Source of the DNA: Clostridium sp. D53t1_180928_C8
Lineage (GTDB): Bacteria > Bacillota > Clostridia > Clostridiales > Clostridiaceae
DNA: 64,000 bases
NCBI RefSeq assembly: GCF_015667795.1
Contig: NZ_JADPEL010000003.1
Location: forward strand, 143,851 to 207,850
Direction of reading: 5' to 3'
Below, piece after piece: positions 52,551 to 63,876 of the stretch (positions are counted from its first letter, which is position 1; the number at the start of each line of letters is the position of its first letter). The position numbers were made by a program, and so were the translations under genes. The notes under the pieces are model-generated. The model saw only the letters and a list, made by a program, of their open reading frames with translations. It ran no database searches and was not told the DNA's origin.

Positions 52551-52832
52551 TCAACCCTCCTTAACAATGCCTTTTAGTTTTAGAAATCTTTTAATTTTTA
52601 AATCAGTACCTTTATCCTTTAATATAAGTGATGCTTTAATCTCATCATCTACATTTTCTAAAACAATAAAATGTTTTATGTTTTTCTTCTTAGGCATCTG
52701 AATTGTCTTATTACTTCCATTAATTAGAAGGCAATAATCATCATTCACTTTATCAACAATAACGTAATAATGATCCTTATCTCTTCCGCATTTTGAAAGA
52801 ACAATTTTCCCAATTAAGTCATTGTCTTGCAA
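52551..52832 (-). CDS. KOW-domain RNA-binding protein
   Basis: A 93-residue basic protein with a KOW/L14e-like fold: [55 protein letters not shown]. Small KOW proteins of this type sit between map and infA in many clostridia and are thought to bind RNA or ribosomes; no precise function is known. Start TTG 52832 has AGGTGAAAG upstream. It ends seven bases before infA. Confidence 0.8.
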   Translation of the reverse strand: MQDNDLIGKIVLSKCGRDKDHYYVIVDKVNDDYCLLINGSNKTIQMPKKKNIKHFIVLENVDDEIKASLILKDKGTDLKIKRFLKLKGIVKEG

Positions 52833-52915
52833 ATTTCTTTCACCTCGATGATTACCTTAGTCATAAATCTACAAGCCACCTTTTGGTATCATGCGAATTT
52901 ATAACTAAGCAACAC

Positions 52916-53665
52916 TTATTTAATCAGTGTTAATATCTCTGGTCCATCTGGTAAAATTACAACAGTGTTTTCATAGTGAGCCGAAAGGCTCTTATCTGCT
53001 GAGACTACTGTCCAATCATCACCTAAAGTAGCTACTCTATATGTTCCCATATTAACCATAGGTTCTATAGCTAAAGTCATACCAGCAACTAATTTTGGAC
53101 CTCGGCCTGGTCTTCCGAAGTTAGGAACTTCCGGATCCTCATGGACACTTTTTCCTATCCCGTGACCTACGAAATCTCTTACAACTGAGAAACCTGAAGC
53201 CTCAACATAGCGTTGTATTTCATGTGAAATATCAGTTAGTTTATTTCCTACTTTAGCAAACTCCAAACCTTTAAAGAAAGATTCTTCAGTAACTTTTATA
53301 AGTTTGTTTGCTTCTTCTGAAATATTACCTACAGCAAATGTTCTTGCTGCATCACCGTGAAACCCATTAATATGTGCACCACAGTCTACACTAATAATAT
53401 CTCCCTCTTTTAATACATACCCTCCTGGTATTCCATGAACTACTTGCTCATTAACAGATATACATAGTGAAGCAGGAAATCCATAGAGCCCTTTAAATGA
53501 AGGTATCGCCCCATGCTTAGTTATAAATTCTTCTGCTATCCTATCTAATTCAGCAGTAGTTATTCCTGGTTTAACTTTTTTTTCAACAAGTAGTAGAGTT
53601 TCTGCTACTATTCTTCCTGCAATTCTCATTAGGTCGATTTCTTTATCATTTTTGATAATAATCAT
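52916..53665 (-). CDS. map: Methionine aminopeptidase, type I
   Basis: A 249-residue enzyme that removes the initiator Met. Metal ligands: ISVDCGAHINGFHGDAARTF (two Asp), VGHGIGKSVHEDPEVPNFG (His), LAIEPMV (Glu) and YENTVVI (Glu). It lacks the N-terminal zinc finger of type Ic forms. Its start overlaps the adk stop by one base (TAATG). Confidence 0.97.
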   Translation of the reverse strand: MIIIKNDKEIDLMRIAGRIVAETLLLVEKKVKPGITTAELDRIAEEFITKHGAIPSFKGLYGFPASLCISVNEQVVHGIPGGYVLKEGDIISVDCGAHINGFHGDAARTFAVGNISEEANKLIKVTEESFFKGLEFAKVGNKLTDISHEIQRYVEASGFSVVRDFVGHGIGKSVHEDPEVPNFGRPGRGPKLVAGMTLAIEPMVNMGTYRVATLGDDWTVVSADKSLSAHYENTVVILPDGPEILTLIK

Positions 53666-54315
53666 TAGTTTGCACTCCCTAAAATATTACAGATACCTTC
53701 GAATACTTCATTAATAGCTTTTGTTCCATCTACTGTGGAAAGTAAGTTTTTCTCTTTATAAAAATCAATCAGTGGTTGTGTTTGTCTTTCATAGACATCT
53801 AGTCTCTCTTTTACTGTTTCTTCAACATCATCTTTTCTTTGGATAATGTTATCACCACAAACATCGCAAACTCCATCAACAGTTGGTGGATTAAATTTGA
53901 TATGATAACTAGCTCCACATGATAAACAAACTCTTCTTCCTGTCATTCTTTCAAGTATGAAACTGCTAGGTACTTCGATACATAAAGCTGTATCTAAGTT
54001 TTCACTTCTTGATTCTAGAAACTCTTGTAGAGCTTCTGCTTGAGTAACAGTTCTTGGGAATCCATCTAATAGATAACCATTTTTACAGTCTTCCCATGTT
54101 AGTCTATCTTTAACCATATTTATAGTTACTTCATCTGGTACTAATTGACCATTATCAATATATTGCTTAGCTTCTATTCCTAAAGGGGTTTCTTCTGAAA
54201 TATTCTTTCTAAAGATATCCCCAGTAGAAATATGTGGTATAGAGTATCTATTACTAATTGATTTTGCCTGTGTTCCTTTTCCAGCCCCAGGAGGACCTAA
54301 TAATACTATCTTCAC
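53665..54315 (-). CDS. adk: Adenylate kinase (zinc lid)
   Basis: A 216-residue enzyme: ATP + AMP gives 2 ADP. P-loop [12 protein letters not shown] near the N-terminus, [12 protein letters not shown], and a lid with CLSCGASYH and CDVCG (four-Cys zinc site, the Gram-positive form). I choose the GTG at 54315 (giving [10 protein letters not shown]): GGAG lies nine bases upstream. In-frame ATGs at 54321, 54324 and 54330 are nearer to, or upstream of, that site. Confidence 0.96.
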   Translation of the reverse strand: MKIVLLGPPGAGKGTQAKSISNRYSIPHISTGDIFRKNISEETPLGIEAKQYIDNGQLVPDEVTINMVKDRLTWEDCKNGYLLDGFPRTVTQAEALQEFLESRSENLDTALCIEVPSSFILERMTGRRVCLSCGASYHIKFNPPTVDGVCDVCGDNIIQRKDDVEETVKERLDVYERQTQPLIDFYKEKNLLSTVDGTKAINEVFEGICNILGSAN

Positions 54316-54338
54316 GGGCATCATCTCCATTATAAAAT

Positions 54339-55616
54339 CTATTTTAAGAATCCTTGATAGTGTCTCATAACTAATTGTGAATCTAATTGTCTAGAAAAAT
54401 CTAAACCAACTCCAATTAAAATTAATAGTGACGTTCCACCAAATTGAATTCCACTTAAATCTGTATAATTACTAATTAATATTGGAGTAACAGCAAGTAA
54501 TGCTGCAAATAATCCCCCGATTAGAGATACTTTTGTAAGTACTCTTTCAAAATACTTCTCTGTAGCTTCACCTGGTCTTACACCTGGTACAAAACCTGCA
54601 GATTTATGAAGATTTTCAGCCATTTCATCAGGTTTAAATGTTATTTGAGTATAGAACCAAGTAAAGAATACTGTTAATACTGCATAACAAAGTGGATACA
54701 TCCAAGTAGTTTTATTAAAAATACTATATGGACTTTGTAGTATCCATTGAGACCATCCCTTAGTTGGGAAGAAATTAGCTATTGTTTCAGGGAACATCAT
54801 TACAGACATTGCAAATATTATTGCAATAACTGCTGATCCTATTAAACTTAATGGTATATGAGTAGATTGACCTTTCATAACCTTAGCTCCTACAGCCTTA
54901 CCAGCATATTGGATTGGCACTCTTCTCTCTGCTAATGAGAAGTAAATTGTAATTGCTAATAGTGCTAACGCACCAATTAAGAATAATGCTATTTCTATTA
55001 TAGAAATTTCACCTGCGTCTTTTAATGTAAATAATGACATTAAAGTTGTAGGTAATTGAGATACTATATTAACGAATATTAATATTGAAACCCCATTTCC
55101 AAATCCTTTTTGAGTTATTTGGTCACCAAGCCACATACAGAAAGTAGATCCTACTACTAATGAAATTAGTACTACAGCTTTTTGAGCTGTTCCTAATCCT
55201 GTTGCTGCACCTTGTGCTGCAATCATTGAGTAAATTCCTATTGCTAATACAAATCCTATTGCTATAGAAGCGTATCTTGTAATAGATTGAATTTTCTTTC
55301 TACCTTCTTCTCCTTCTTTAGAAAGTTGTTCTAAAGATGGAATCGCAATTGTTAATAATTGCATTATGATTGATGCATTAATATAAGGTGAAACACTTAA
55401 TGCAAATATACTAAATTTACTTAAAGCTCCTCCTGATATTAAGTTATAAAACCCAAGTAACCCACCAGAGTTAGTCATTGAGCTTAAATAGCTAGTATCA
55501 ATTCCAGGAACTGGAATATGTATTCCTATCCTGAAAATTGCTACTAAAAATATCGTCCATAAAAATCTTTTTCTTAGTTCCGGAACCTTCCAGGCATTAC
55601 GTAGGGTTGATAGCAT
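54339..55616 (-). CDS. secY: Protein translocase subunit SecY
   Basis: A 425-residue channel protein with ten membrane helices. Landmarks: [47 protein letters not shown] (plug region follows helix 1), [51 protein letters not shown] and the C-terminal [19 protein letters not shown]. It lies one base after rplO in the spc operon. Confidence 0.98.
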   Translation of the reverse strand: MLSTLRNAWKVPELRKRFLWTIFLVAIFRIGIHIPVPGIDTSYLSSMTNSGGLLGFYNLISGGALSKFSIFALSVSPYINASIIMQLLTIAIPSLEQLSKEGEEGRKKIQSITRYASIAIGFVLAIGIYSMIAAQGAATGLGTAQKAVVLISLVVGSTFCMWLGDQITQKGFGNGVSILIFVNIVSQLPTTLMSLFTLKDAGEISIIEIALFLIGALALLAITIYFSLAERRVPIQYAGKAVGAKVMKGQSTHIPLSLIGSAVIAIIFAMSVMMFPETIANFFPTKGWSQWILQSPYSIFNKTTWMYPLCYAVLTVFFTWFYTQITFKPDEMAENLHKSAGFVPGVRPGEATEKYFERVLTKVSLIGGLFAALLAVTPILISNYTDLSGIQFGGTSLLILIGVGLDFSRQLDSQLVMRHYQGFLK

Positions 55617-55617
55617 A

Positions 55618-56058
55618 TTACATCACCTCAACTTTTCCTCCAGCTGCTTCTATCTTTTCAGCCGCTGACTTAGACATTTTACATCCTTGTACAGTTAGGC
55701 TTTTTTCTAATGTTCCGTTTCCTAATATCTTAACTCCGTCTAATACTTTAGATATTACTCTTGTTTCAAGTAATAATTCTGGAGTTACTACTGTGCCGTT
55801 TTCGAATATGTTTAATCTATCAACATTGATAGAAACAATTTTCTTAGCGAAGATATTAGTGAATCCTCTCTTAGGAAGTCTTCTGTATAATGGCATTTGA
55901 CCACCTTCAAATCCTGGTCTAACTCCACCGCCTGATCTAGCGTTTTGTCCTTTTTCACCTTTACCAGCGTTTCTTCCTAAACCTGAACCAGTACCTCTAC
56001 CAACTCTCTTAGGAGCTTTTTTGCTACCAGCTGCTGGCTTTAATTCATGAAGTTTCAT
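55618..56058 (-). CDS. rplO: 50S ribosomal protein L15
   Basis: A 146-residue L15: [66 protein letters not shown] is canonical. It is placed between rpmD and secY. Confidence 0.98.
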   Translation of the reverse strand: MKLHELKPAAGSKKAPKRVGRGTGSGLGRNAGKGEKGQNARSGGGVRPGFEGGQMPLYRRLPKRGFTNIFAKKIVSINVDRLNIFENGTVVTPELLLETRVISKVLDGVKILGNGTLEKSLTVQGCKMSKSAAEKIEAAGGKVEVM

Positions 56059-56080
56059 ATCTTAGTGCACCTCCTCTTTA

Positions 56081-56260
56081 TTATACTTCTTCTACTTTTA
56101 ATAAGTAGTCAACTTTGTTGATCATACCTCTGATTTGAGGAGTATCCTCATGCTCTACAGTTTTGTTAATCTTTCTTAGACCAAGAGCATTTGCAGTAGC
56201 GATATGGTCTTTCTTTCTGCCTATTAAGCTTTTAACTAAAGTAACCTTTATCTTTGCCAT
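56081..56260 (-). CDS. rpmD: 50S ribosomal protein L30
   Basis: A 59-residue protein read on the minus strand: [58 protein letters not shown]. This is the bacterial L30 pattern (SxIGR...ti.aLGLrki...v...dtp.irGmi.kv..lv.v). It lies between rpsE and rplO with normal spacing and an AGGAGG site. Confidence 0.97.
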   Translation of the reverse strand: MAKIKVTLVKSLIGRKKDHIATANALGLRKINKTVEHEDTPQIRGMINKVDYLLKVEEV

Positions 56261-56272
56261 TGCGTATACCTC

Positions 56273-56770
56273 CTAACCTAATATTTCTTCTACAGTTTTG
56301 CCTCTTAACTTAGCTATATCTTCAGCTGTTCTTAAGCTTGCTAAACCGTTAATTGTAGCATTTACCATGTTTCTTGGATTGTTTGAACCTAAAGACTTAG
56401 CTCTAACGTCCTTTAATCCTGCTAATTCTAGGACAGCTCTTGCTGGACCTCCAGCGATAACTCCTGTACCTTCTTTAGCTGGCATGATTAAAACTTTACC
56501 AGTTCCAAACTTACCATATATTTCGTGAGGAACTGTTGTTCCAACTATAGCAACGCTAACCATGTTTTTCTTAGCGTCTTCGATACCTTTTTTAATTGCT
56601 TCTGGGATTTCGATTGACTTACCCATTCCCACGCCTACGTGTCCGTTCTCATCACCAACAACCACTAATGCGCTGAATCTGAAGTTTCTACCACCCTTAA
56701 CAACCTTAGTAACTCTGTTTATAAAAACAACCTTTTCCTTAAGGTCTAGTGTGCTAGGATCGATTCTCAT
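56273..56770 (-). CDS. rpsE: 30S ribosomal protein S5
   Basis: A 165-residue S5: [60 protein letters not shown] and the C-terminal [34 protein letters not shown]. It contributes to translational accuracy with S4. Confidence 0.98.
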   Translation of the reverse strand: MRIDPSTLDLKEKVVFINRVTKVVKGGRNFRFSALVVVGDENGHVGVGMGKSIEIPEAIKKGIEDAKKNMVSVAIVGTTVPHEIYGKFGTGKVLIMPAKEGTGVIAGGPARAVLELAGLKDVRAKSLGSNNPRNMVNATINGLASLRTAEDIAKLRGKTVEEILG

Positions 56771-56790
56771 TGATTTCCCTCCTTGTTTGA

Positions 56791-57153
56791 TTAGAATTTT
56801 AAGCCTGCTTCTCTAGCGCTTTCTGCTAATGTTTGAACTCTTCCGTGATATACGTATCCACCTCTGTCGAATACAACTTCAGTAATACCTTTATCTAAAG
56901 CTCTCTTAGCAACTAGTTCACCAACTAATTTAGCAGCTTCTTTGTTTCCGCCTACTTTAACGTCAACATCTTTATCTAATGTTGAAGCAGATACTAAAGT
57001 AACAGCATTTATATCATCTATTATTTGAGCATATATATTCTTTTCACTTCTATATACTGAAAGTCTTGGTCTTTCAGGAGTACCAGAAACTTTCTTACGT
57101 ACTCTAAGGTGACGTTTTGCTCTACTTGCTTTTTTGTCTGCCTTCTTGAACAT
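56791..57153 (-). CDS. rplR: 50S ribosomal protein L18
   Basis: A 120-residue 5S rRNA-binding protein: [35 protein letters not shown] and [29 protein letters not shown] 57153 is used (GAAGGAG eight bases upstream); GTG 57162 overlaps that site. Confidence 0.98.
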   Translation of the reverse strand: MFKKADKKASRAKRHLRVRKKVSGTPERPRLSVYRSEKNIYAQIIDDINAVTLVSASTLDKDVDVKVGGNKEAAKLVGELVAKRALDKGITEVVFDRGGYVYHGRVQTLAESAREAGLKF

Positions 57154-57172
57154 AAGGTTCACTCCTTCCTAA

Positions 57173-57715
57173 TTATTTCTTACCAGTTTTACCTTCTTTA
57201 CGTCTGATAACTTCGCCTTCGAACTTAATTCCTTTACCCTTATATGGTTCAGGTTTTCTCCACTTTCTGATATCAGCAGCAGCAGCACCAACTAATTGCT
57301 TATCGATTCCTGATATAACTACCTTTGTAGCTGCTGGAGTTTCGAAAGTAATTCCTTCAGCTGGTTCTATTTCAACTGGGTGTGAATATCCTAAGTTCAT
57401 TACAAGTTTCTTTCCTTGTAATTGAGCTCTATAACCAACACCGATTAATTCTAGAGTCTTTTGGTATCCCTTTTCAACTCCTATGATCATGTTGTTGATT
57501 AATGCTCTAGTTAAACCGTGAAGAGCTCTATGCTCTTTAACGTCACTAGGTCTTGTAACAACAACTTGGTTGTCTTCAACTGCTATATTCATGTCTTTGT
57601 CCATAGCCTTAACTAATTGCCCTTTAGGTCCTTTTACAGTAACAACGTTACCTTCAGCAACTGTTACTGTAACACCAGCAGGGATAGCTATTGGTAATCT
57701 ACCTACTCTTGACAT
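57173..57715 (-). CDS. rplF: 50S ribosomal protein L6
   Basis: A 180-residue L6 with its two similar domains: [72 protein letters not shown], and [27 protein letters not shown] at the end. Confidence 0.98.
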   Translation of the reverse strand: MSRVGRLPIAIPAGVTVTVAEGNVVTVKGPKGQLVKAMDKDMNIAVEDNQVVVTRPSDVKEHRALHGLTRALINNMIIGVEKGYQKTLELIGVGYRAQLQGKKLVMNLGYSHPVEIEPAEGITFETPAATKVVISGIDKQLVGAAAADIRKWRKPEPYKGKGIKFEGEVIRRKEGKTGKK

Positions 57716-57780
57716 AACCGCACCTCCTGTATTACTTGTTAGATCTATATGTTAATCTAGTTAATTTTCAAAATTAGTTA

Positions 57781-58179
57781 CTACCAAACGTAGCAAACAA
57801 CTTCTCCACCTAAGCCTAATTTTCTAGCTTCTCTGTCTACAACTATACCTTTTGAAGTTGAAATTACAGCGATTCCTAATCCATTAAGAACTCTTGGAAC
57901 TTCATCTTTCTTACAGTATACTCTTAAACCTGGCTTTGATATTCTCTTAATTCCAGTTATAACTCTTTCTTTGTTAGAACCGTACTTAAGTGATAATCTC
58001 ATCATTGGAACAACACCGTCATTATATTCTTCAATATTCTTGATGTATCCCTCTTGTAATAATATATTTGCAACAGCCTTCTTTACGTTTGAAGAAGGAA
58101 CTTCTACTACTTCGTGTCTTACAGCATTCGCATTTCTAATACGAGTTAGTAAATCTGCGATAGGATCTGTCATAACCAT
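57781..58179 (-). CDS. rpsH: 30S ribosomal protein S8
   Basis: A 132-residue S8: [21 protein letters not shown], then [37 protein letters not shown] and [20 protein letters not shown] 58179 has AGGAGG eight bases upstream. A 65-base gap with a weak TAGATC-containing inverted repeat separates it from rplF. Confidence 0.98.
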   Translation of the reverse strand: MVMTDPIADLLTRIRNANAVRHEVVEVPSSNVKKAVANILLQEGYIKNIEEYNDGVVPMMRLSLKYGSNKERVITGIKRISKPGLRVYCKKDEVPRVLNGLGIAVISTSKGIVVDREARKLGLGGEVVCYVW

Positions 58180-58207
58180 TTAATTTGCCTCCTTTCAGTC
58201 GTTAGGT

Positions 58208-58393
58208 TTACCAGCTTGCCTTCTTACAACCAGGAATTTCACCTTTGTAAGCAAGTTCTCTAAAGCATATACGGCAAATACCAAACTTTCTTAATACTGC
58301 ATGTGGTCTTCCACATATTCTGCATCTTGTATAAGCTCTTGTTTTATATTTAGGAGCTTTGCTCCACTTTTCAATAATAGCTTTACGTGCCAC
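58208..58393 (-). CDS. rpsZ: 30S ribosomal protein S14, zinc type (S14Z)
   Basis: A 61-residue short S14 with [20 protein letters not shown] (Cys4 zinc site): [28 protein letters not shown] through to [17 protein letters not shown]-like [17 protein letters not shown]. The short zinc form is normal for Firmicutes in this position, after rplE. Confidence 0.97.
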   Translation of the reverse strand: MARKAIIEKWSKAPKYKTRAYTRCRICGRPHAVLRKFGICRICFRELAYKGEIPGCKKASW

Positions 58394-58408
58394 AGTTTTC
58401 CCTCCTTA

Positions 58409-58951
58409 TTATTGAGCGAATGGCATTCCAAGGAATCTTAATAATTCTCTTGCTTCTTCGTCAGTTTTTGCAGTTGTAACGAAGATAATATCCATTCCTC
58501 TAACCTTATCGATTTTATCGTATTCTACTTCTGGGAATATTAATTGTTCTTTAATTCCTAAAGAATAATTTCCTCTTCCATCAAAAGCTCTATCAGAAAC
58601 TCCTCTGAAGTCTCTAACTCTTGGAAGAGCTATTGACATTAGCTTATCAGCAAATTCAAACATCTTTGCTCCTCTTAATGTAACTTTACATCCTAATGCC
58701 ATGTTTTCTCTGATCTTAAAGTTAGCAACTGATTTCTTTGCTCTAGTTAAGATTGGTTTTTGTCCTGAGATAAGTTGTAAGTCAGCAACCGCAGATTCTA
58801 AAACCTTTTGGTTATCTTTAGCTTCTCCAACTCCCATATTTATAACGATTTTTTCAAGCTTTGGAACTTCCATGATGTTTTTGTATCCGAACTTTTCTGT
58901 CATAGCTTGAATTACTTCATTTGTATACTTCTCTTGAAGTCTTGGTGTCAT
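58409..58951 (-). CDS. rplE: 50S ribosomal protein L5
   Basis: A 180-residue L5: [105 protein letters not shown] and [20 protein letters not shown]. It binds 5S rRNA and contacts S13. Confidence 0.98.
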   Translation of the reverse strand: MTPRLQEKYTNEVIQAMTEKFGYKNIMEVPKLEKIVINMGVGEAKDNQKVLESAVADLQLISGQKPILTRAKKSVANFKIRENMALGCKVTLRGAKMFEFADKLMSIALPRVRDFRGVSDRAFDGRGNYSLGIKEQLIFPEVEYDKIDKVRGMDIIFVTTAKTDEEARELLRFLGMPFAQ

Positions 58952-58973
58952 AATTAGTACCTCCTTTCAGATT

Positions 58974-59288
58974 TTAGAATGTTTCTCCACACTTCTTACA
59001 AACTCTAACCTTAGTACCATCTTCTAAGATTTTACTGCTAATTCTTGTAGCATTTTTGCATTTTGTGCAGTATAACATAACTTTTGAGCTATATACAGCT
59101 CCTTCTTTTTCTATTATTCCACCTTGAGCATTTGCTCTAGTTGGCTTTTGGTGTTTCTTTACTATGTTAACTCCTTGAACAAGAACCTTTCCTGTTTTTG
59201 GATATACTTTTAAAACTTCACCAGTTTTTCCAGCATCTTTACCAGAAATAACTACTACTGTGTCGTTCTTTTTAACGTGTAACTTCAA
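58974..59288 (-). CDS. rplX: 50S ribosomal protein L24
   Basis: A 104-residue L24: KLHVKKNDTVVVISGKDAGKTGEVLKVYPKTGKVLVQGVNIVKKHQKP and a C-terminal CTKC...CKKCGETF zinc ribbon. I set the start at TTG 59288 (Met-Lys-Leu-His), which fits family length and lies eight bases after GAGGAGG; the GTG at 59297 overlaps that site. Confidence 0.96.
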   Translation of the reverse strand: MKLHVKKNDTVVVISGKDAGKTGEVLKVYPKTGKVLVQGVNIVKKHQKPTRANAQGGIIEKEGAVYSSKVMLYCTKCKNATRISSKILEDGTKVRVCKKCGETF

Positions 59289-59305
59289 ATTAGCCACCTC
59301 CTCTA

Positions 59306-59674
59306 TTATAGAACTTCTGGTGCTAATGATAATATTTTGTTAAATTCTTTATCTCTTAGCTCCCTAGCAACTGGTCCGAAGATACGAGTTCCTCTTGGTT
59401 GCTTATCATCTTTTATTATAACAGCAGCGTTCTCATCAAATTTGATGTATGAACCGTCAGCTCTTCTTAATCCTCTTACTGATCTAACAATAACAGCTTT
59501 TACAACGTCACCTTTTTTAACAACTCCGCCTGGTGTTGCACTTTTAACGCTAGCTACTATTATATCTCCAATGTTACCGAACTTTCTCTTTGATCCGCCT
59601 AAAACTCTGATACACATAATTTCTTTAGCACCTGAGTTATCTGCTACCTTTAATAAGGTTTGTTGTTGTATCAT
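59306..59674 (-). CDS. rplN: 50S ribosomal protein L14
   Basis: A 122-residue L14: [50 protein letters not shown] and the closing [26 protein letters not shown]. Confidence 0.98.
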   Translation of the reverse strand: MIQQQTLLKVADNSGAKEIMCIRVLGGSKRKFGNIGDIIVASVKSATPGGVVKKGDVVKAVIVRSVRGLRRADGSYIKFDENAAVIIKDDKQPRGTRIFGPVARELRDKEFNKILSLAPEVL

Positions 59675-59706
59675 TGAAATTTACCCTCCTTTCAGTCCTA
59701 AAAAGC

Positions 59707-59961
59707 TTATTTAGCTCTTTCAACTATTTCAACAAGTCTCCATCTCTTATCTTTAGATAATGGTCTAGTTTCCATTATTAATACTCTATCATTCATGTTA
59801 GCTTCATTGTTTTCATCATGAGCTTTGAATTTAGTAGTTCTATTCATAGTTTTTCCGTATAGTGGATGTCTTACCTTAGTTTCAACAGCAACTACGATAG
59901 TTTTATCCATTTTATCAGAAACAACTCTACCGATTTTCTTCTTTCTTAATCCTCTTTCCAT
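59707..59961 (-). CDS. rpsQ: 30S ribosomal protein S17
   Basis: An 84-residue OB-fold S17: [81 protein letters not shown]. Confidence 0.98.
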   Translation of the reverse strand: MERGLRKKKIGRVVSDKMDKTIVVAVETKVRHPLYGKTMNRTTKFKAHDENNEANMNDRVLIMETRPLSKDKRWRLVEIVERAK

Positions 59962-59983
59962 TAGGGGCTACCTCCTTCCAGAT

Positions 59984-60196
59984 TTACTGTTCAAATGCCC
60001 TGATCTCTTCTTCTCTAATGATGGTTTTGATTTGGGCTATAGATTTCTTTACTTCTCTTATTCTCATAGGATTTTCTAATTGTCCTGTAGCTAATTGGAA
60101 TCTTAAGTTGAATAATTCAGCTTTTAATTCTCCTAGCTTAGCAACTAAATCTTGAGGATTATTTGCTCTTAAATCTTTTAATTCTCTAGCCTTCAT
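59984..60196 (-). CDS. rpmC: 50S ribosomal protein L29
   Basis: A 70-residue helical L29: [65 protein letters not shown]. It lies at the polypeptide exit tunnel. Start and rplP stop share one base (60196). Confidence 0.98.
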   Translation of the reverse strand: MKARELKDLRANNPQDLVAKLGELKAELFNLRFQLATGQLENPMRIREVKKSIAQIKTIIREEEIRAFEQ

Positions 60197-60630
60197 TATT
60201 CTTCACCACCCATTTCCTCAAAATCTCTTCTTGTAACGAATTTACACTTTACAGGAAGTTTGTGTGATGCAAGTCTCATTGCTTCTCTTGCAACTTCTTC
60301 GTTAACTCCTGATAATTCAAATAATACTCTACCAGGTTTAACTACAGCTACCCAATATTCTGGTGAACCTTTACCAGAACCCATTCTTGTTTCAGCTGGT
60401 TTTTCAGTAACTGGCTTATCTGGGAATACTTTTATCCAAAGTTTTCCTCCTCTTCTAATGTATCTGTTAATTGCTATTCTGGCAGATTCTATTTGGTTAC
60501 TTGTTATCCATCCACAAGTTTGCGCTTGGATACCAAAATCTCCATATGCAAGGAAATTACCTCTAGTAGCTTTTCCTTTCATTCTACCACGTTGTACCTT
60601 ACGATGCTTAACTCTTTTAGGCATTAACAT
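60196..60630 (-). CDS. rplP: 50S ribosomal protein L16
   Basis: A 144-residue L16: [107 protein letters not shown] 60630 is kept because GGAGG lies nine bases upstream. Confidence 0.98.
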   Translation of the reverse strand: MLMPKRVKHRKVQRGRMKGKATRGNFLAYGDFGIQAQTCGWITSNQIESARIAINRYIRRGGKLWIKVFPDKPVTEKPAETRMGSGKGSPEYWVAVVKPGRVLFELSGVNEEVAREAMRLASHKLPVKCKFVTRRDFEEMGGEE

Positions 60631-60648
60631 GATTATATTCCTCCTTTC

Positions 60649-61317
60649 TTACGCGTTAACTTCTTCCTTCTTTTCAACTTTTTTAGTTGGAAGAACTTCT
60701 CCATTATAAACCCAAACCTTAACTCCGATTTTACCGTATGTTGTATCTGCTTCAGCAAATCCATAATCGATATCAGCTCTTAATGTTTGTAGTGGAATTG
60801 TTCCTTCGTGATATTGTTCAGTTCTAGCGATTTCAGCTCCGCCTAATCTTCCTGAACAAGCTGTTTTAACACCCTTAGCTCCTAATCTCATAGCTCTTTG
60901 GATGCTTTGTTTCATAGCTCTTCTGAAAGAAACTCTTTTTTCTAATTGAGCAGCAATGTTTTCAGCAACTAATTGAGCGTTTGCTTCAGCATTCTTAACT
61001 TCAACTATGTTTATTAAAATGTTCTTTCCGTTTACTAATTTAGCAATCTTAGCTTTTAAAGCTTCGATTCCTGCACCACCTTTACCGATAACAACACCTG
61101 GTTTAGCAGTATATATATTTAACTTAACTCTTTTAGCTGATCTTTCGATTTCAATCTTAGCGATTCCAGCTGAGAAAAGTTCTTTCTTTACGAATTCTCT
61201 TATTTTGTTATCTTCGATTAAGTTATCTGCAAATGTTCTCTTATCAGCATACCATTTTGCATCCCAACCTTTGATAACTCCAACTCTAAGTCCGTGAGGA
61301 TGTACTTTTTGACCCAC
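60649..61317 (-). CDS. rpsC: 30S ribosomal protein S3
   Basis: A 222-residue S3: [27 protein letters not shown], the KH-type [15 protein letters not shown] and the C-terminal [64 protein letters not shown]. Confidence 0.98.
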   Translation of the reverse strand: MGQKVHPHGLRVGVIKGWDAKWYADKRTFADNLIEDNKIREFVKKELFSAGIAKIEIERSAKRVKLNIYTAKPGVVIGKGGAGIEALKAKIAKLVNGKNILINIVEVKNAEANAQLVAENIAAQLEKRVSFRRAMKQSIQRAMRLGAKGVKTACSGRLGGAEIARTEQYHEGTIPLQTLRADIDYGFAEADTTYGKIGVKVWVYNGEVLPTKKVEKKEEVNA

Positions 61318-61337
61318 TTGTTTTTCCCTCCTTCTTA

Positions 61338-61673
61338 CTAAGCTCTTTCTTTAACTACTACTGTTATATGACTTGTTCTCTTATTGATTCTGAACGCTTT
61401 ACCGTGGTCCATTGGTCTGAATCTCTTTAAAGTTGGACCAGCACCTACGAATGTTTCAGCAACATATAAGTTTTCAACATTTAAGTCATGATTGTTCTCT
61501 GCATTTGCAACAGCTGATTTTAAAACTTTGTTTATAACAACTGCAGCATCTTTTGGAGTGTATTGTAATATAGCGAAAGCCTCGTTAACGTTTTTTCCTC
61601 TTATTAAATCAAGAACAACTCCTACTTTCATTGGAGACATTCTAACATATTTAGCTATAGCTCTAGCTTCCAT
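61338..61673 (-). CDS. rplV: 50S ribosomal protein L22
   Basis: A 111-residue L22: [86 protein letters not shown]. Its beta-hairpin lines the exit tunnel. Confidence 0.98.
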   Translation of the reverse strand: MEARAIAKYVRMSPMKVGVVLDLIRGKNVNEAFAILQYTPKDAAVVINKVLKSAVANAENNHDLNVENLYVAETFVGAGPTLKRFRPMDHGKAFRINKRTSHITVVVKERA

Positions 61674-61694
61674 TGGTGTTCCTCCTTTCCCAGA

Positions 61695-61979
61695 TTACTT
61701 TCTTTTTCTTGATGCTTTTTCGTCGTAATCGTGTCCTCTGTATGTTCTAGTAAGTGCAAATTCTCCTAATTTGTGTCCTACCATATCTTCGCTCACATAT
61801 ACTGGAACGTGTTTTCTACCATCATGAACAGCGATTGTATGACCAATCATTTGTGGGAAAATTGTTGATGATCTTGACCAAGTCTTAACAACCTTATTTT
61901 CACCATTAGCATTCATTTCTTCTATCTTCTTTAAAAGTCCTTCGTGTACGAAAGGTCCCTTTTTTATTGATCTACTCAC
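61695..61979 (-). CDS. rpsS: 30S ribosomal protein S19
   Basis: A 94-residue S19: [63 protein letters not shown]. Confidence 0.98.
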   Translation of the reverse strand: MSRSIKKGPFVHEGLLKKIEEMNANGENKVVKTWSRSSTIFPQMIGHTIAVHDGRKHVPVYVSEDMVGHKLGEFALTRTYRGHDYDEKASRKRK

Positions 61980-62021
61980 TATAATTTGCCTCCCTTCATA
62001 ATCTCTAGGCCCAGTAAGCCT

Positions 62022-62041
62022 GAAGAGAATTAATTCTCTTC
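62022..62041 (-). promoter_or_regulatory. Perfect 20-base palindrome between rplB and rpsS
   Basis: GAAGAGAATT/AATTCTCTTC begins three bases after the rplB stop and 43 bases before the rpsS start. In RNA it forms a hairpin without a T-tract. It could slow ribosome-free polymerase, mark RNA processing or protect a 3' end; the role is unknown. Confidence 0.5.
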
Positions 62042-62043
62042 AA

Positions 62044-62877
62044 TTACTTACTATTTCTTCTCTTTATTATGAATCTATCAGAATACTTCTTATTCTTTCT
62101 AGTCTTGTATCCAAGTGCTGGTTTACCCCATGGAGTAACTGGACTTGGTCTACCGATTGGTGATCTACCTTCACCACCACCATGAGGGTGATCGCAAGGG
62201 TTCATTACAGAACCTCTAACTGTAGGTCTCCATCCCATGTGTCTCTTTCTACCAGCTTTACCAATGTTAATGATATCGTTAGTAGTGTTAGAAACTGTAC
62301 CGATTGTAGCTTTACATTCGATTCTTACATATCTCATTTCACCTGAAGGTAATCTTAATGTTGCATAGTTACCTTCTTTAGCCATTAATTGAGCAGAAGT
62401 ACCTGCTGATCTAACCATTTGGCCACCTTTACCAGCTTGTAATTCTATGTTGTGAACAACTGTACCAACTGGCATATCTTTTAATGCTTTTGCATTACCA
62501 ACTTTGATATCAGCTTCTGGTCCAGATACGATTGTATCTCCAACCTTTAATCCTACTGGTGCAATGATATATCTCTTTTCACCATCAGCATATACTACTA
62601 AAGCAATGTATGCTGTTCTGTTTGGATCGTATTCTATAGTAGCAACTTTTGCTGGAACACCATCCTTATTTCTCTTGAAATCTATTATTCTATACTTTCT
62701 CTTAGCTCCACCACCGTGGTGTCTAACAGTTATTTTACCTTGTGCATTTCTACCACCAGTTTTCTTTAAAGAAACAAGAAGTGATTTCTCTGGGCTGTTT
62801 GTAGTTATTTCTTCAAAACTAGCCATAGTCATTTCTCTTCTTGATGGTGTAGTAGGTCTAAACTTTTTAACTGCCAT
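62044..62877 (-). CDS. rplB: 50S ribosomal protein L2
   Basis: A 277-residue L2: [68 protein letters not shown] and the peptidyl-transferase-region [41 protein letters not shown]. Confidence 0.98.
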   Translation of the reverse strand: MAVKKFRPTTPSRREMTMASFEEITTNSPEKSLLVSLKKTGGRNAQGKITVRHHGGGAKRKYRIIDFKRNKDGVPAKVATIEYDPNRTAYIALVVYADGEKRYIIAPVGLKVGDTIVSGPEADIKVGNAKALKDMPVGTVVHNIELQAGKGGQMVRSAGTSAQLMAKEGNYATLRLPSGEMRYVRIECKATIGTVSNTTNDIINIGKAGRKRHMGWRPTVRGSVMNPCDHPHGGGEGRSPIGRPSPVTPWGKPALGYKTRKNKKYSDRFIIKRRNSK

Positions 62878-62935
62878 GCTAATTCCCTCCTTCTTTAAGC
62901 TTATCTGGTATTTTTACCAATACTACGCTTTGATA

Positions 62936-63232
62936 TTATTGCATTCCTTCGAAGAATTCAATACCTTTGCTATCTTGAGCTAATGTGATTATAGCTTTCT
63001 TTTGGTCAGCTCTTTTACCAACATGTACGCCCATTCTCTTAGTTTTTCCCATAGTTCTTATAGTTTGAACTTTTTCAACTTTAACGCCGAAAACTTCTTC
63101 AACCGCTTTTTTGATTTGAACCTTATTAGCGCTCATATGAACTATGAAAGTGTACTTCTTTTCTGCCATTGCAGCCATTGACTTTTCAGTTATAACTGGT
63201 TTTCTGATTATATCGTGGCTTGTTAACTTCAT
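62936..63232 (-). CDS. rplW: 50S ribosomal protein L23
   Basis: A 98-residue L23: [73 protein letters not shown]. It forms the trigger-factor/SRP docking site at the exit tunnel. Its start shares one base with the rplD stop. Confidence 0.98.
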   Translation of the reverse strand: MKLTSHDIIRKPVITEKSMAAMAEKKYTFIVHMSANKVQIKKAVEEVFGVKVEKVQTIRTMGKTKRMGVHVGKRADQKKAIITLAQDSKGIEFFEGMQ

Positions 63233-63852
63233 TATGCGTACACCTCCTCAATCTTTGATACAGCATCCTTAGTCATGATTACTTTTGAGTATTTTAATAA
63301 ATCATAAACGTTGATGTTGTTAACTGGAAGTACTGCTACTCCTTCTATGTTTCTAGCTGATTTGTAAACTGTTTCGTTTGCTTCAGCAGTAACGATTAAT
63401 GTCTTTTTAGCATTGAAAGCATTTAACATTTTAACTATTTCCTTAGTCTTAGGAGCTTCTAATGTTAAGCTGTCTAATACTACCATTTCATCATTTTGAA
63501 CCTTGCTAGTTAAAGCTGATAACATAGCAACTTTTCTCATTGATTTTGGTACTGACATTCTGTAATCTCTTGGCTTTGGTGCGAATACAACTCCACCTTT
63601 GATCCATTGTGGTGCTCTGATTGATCCTTGTCTAGCTCTACCAGTTCCCTTTTGTCTCCAAGGCTTGATTCCGCCTCCTCTAACCTCAGCTCTAGTCTTA
63701 GCTGATTGAGTTCCTTGTCTCTTGTTAGCTAATAATGCAACAACTACTTGGTGCATAGCATCTGCATTCACTTCAACAGCGAATACTTTATCATTTAATT
63801 GAATATCTTCAATTTTATTTCCTTCTTTGTTAAATAATCCTACTGTAGGCAT
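63232..63852 (-). CDS. rplD: 50S ribosomal protein L4
   Basis: A 206-residue L4: [97 protein letters not shown]. Its long loop reaches into the exit tunnel. Confidence 0.98.
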   Translation of the reverse strand: MPTVGLFNKEGNKIEDIQLNDKVFAVEVNADAMHQVVVALLANKRQGTQSAKTRAEVRGGGIKPWRQKGTGRARQGSIRAPQWIKGGVVFAPKPRDYRMSVPKSMRKVAMLSALTSKVQNDEMVVLDSLTLEAPKTKEIVKMLNAFNAKKTLIVTAEANETVYKSARNIEGVAVLPVNNINVYDLLKYSKVIMTKDAVSKIEEVYA

Positions 63853-63876
63853 TCTGTCTCCTCCTTTCTAAAGAAA

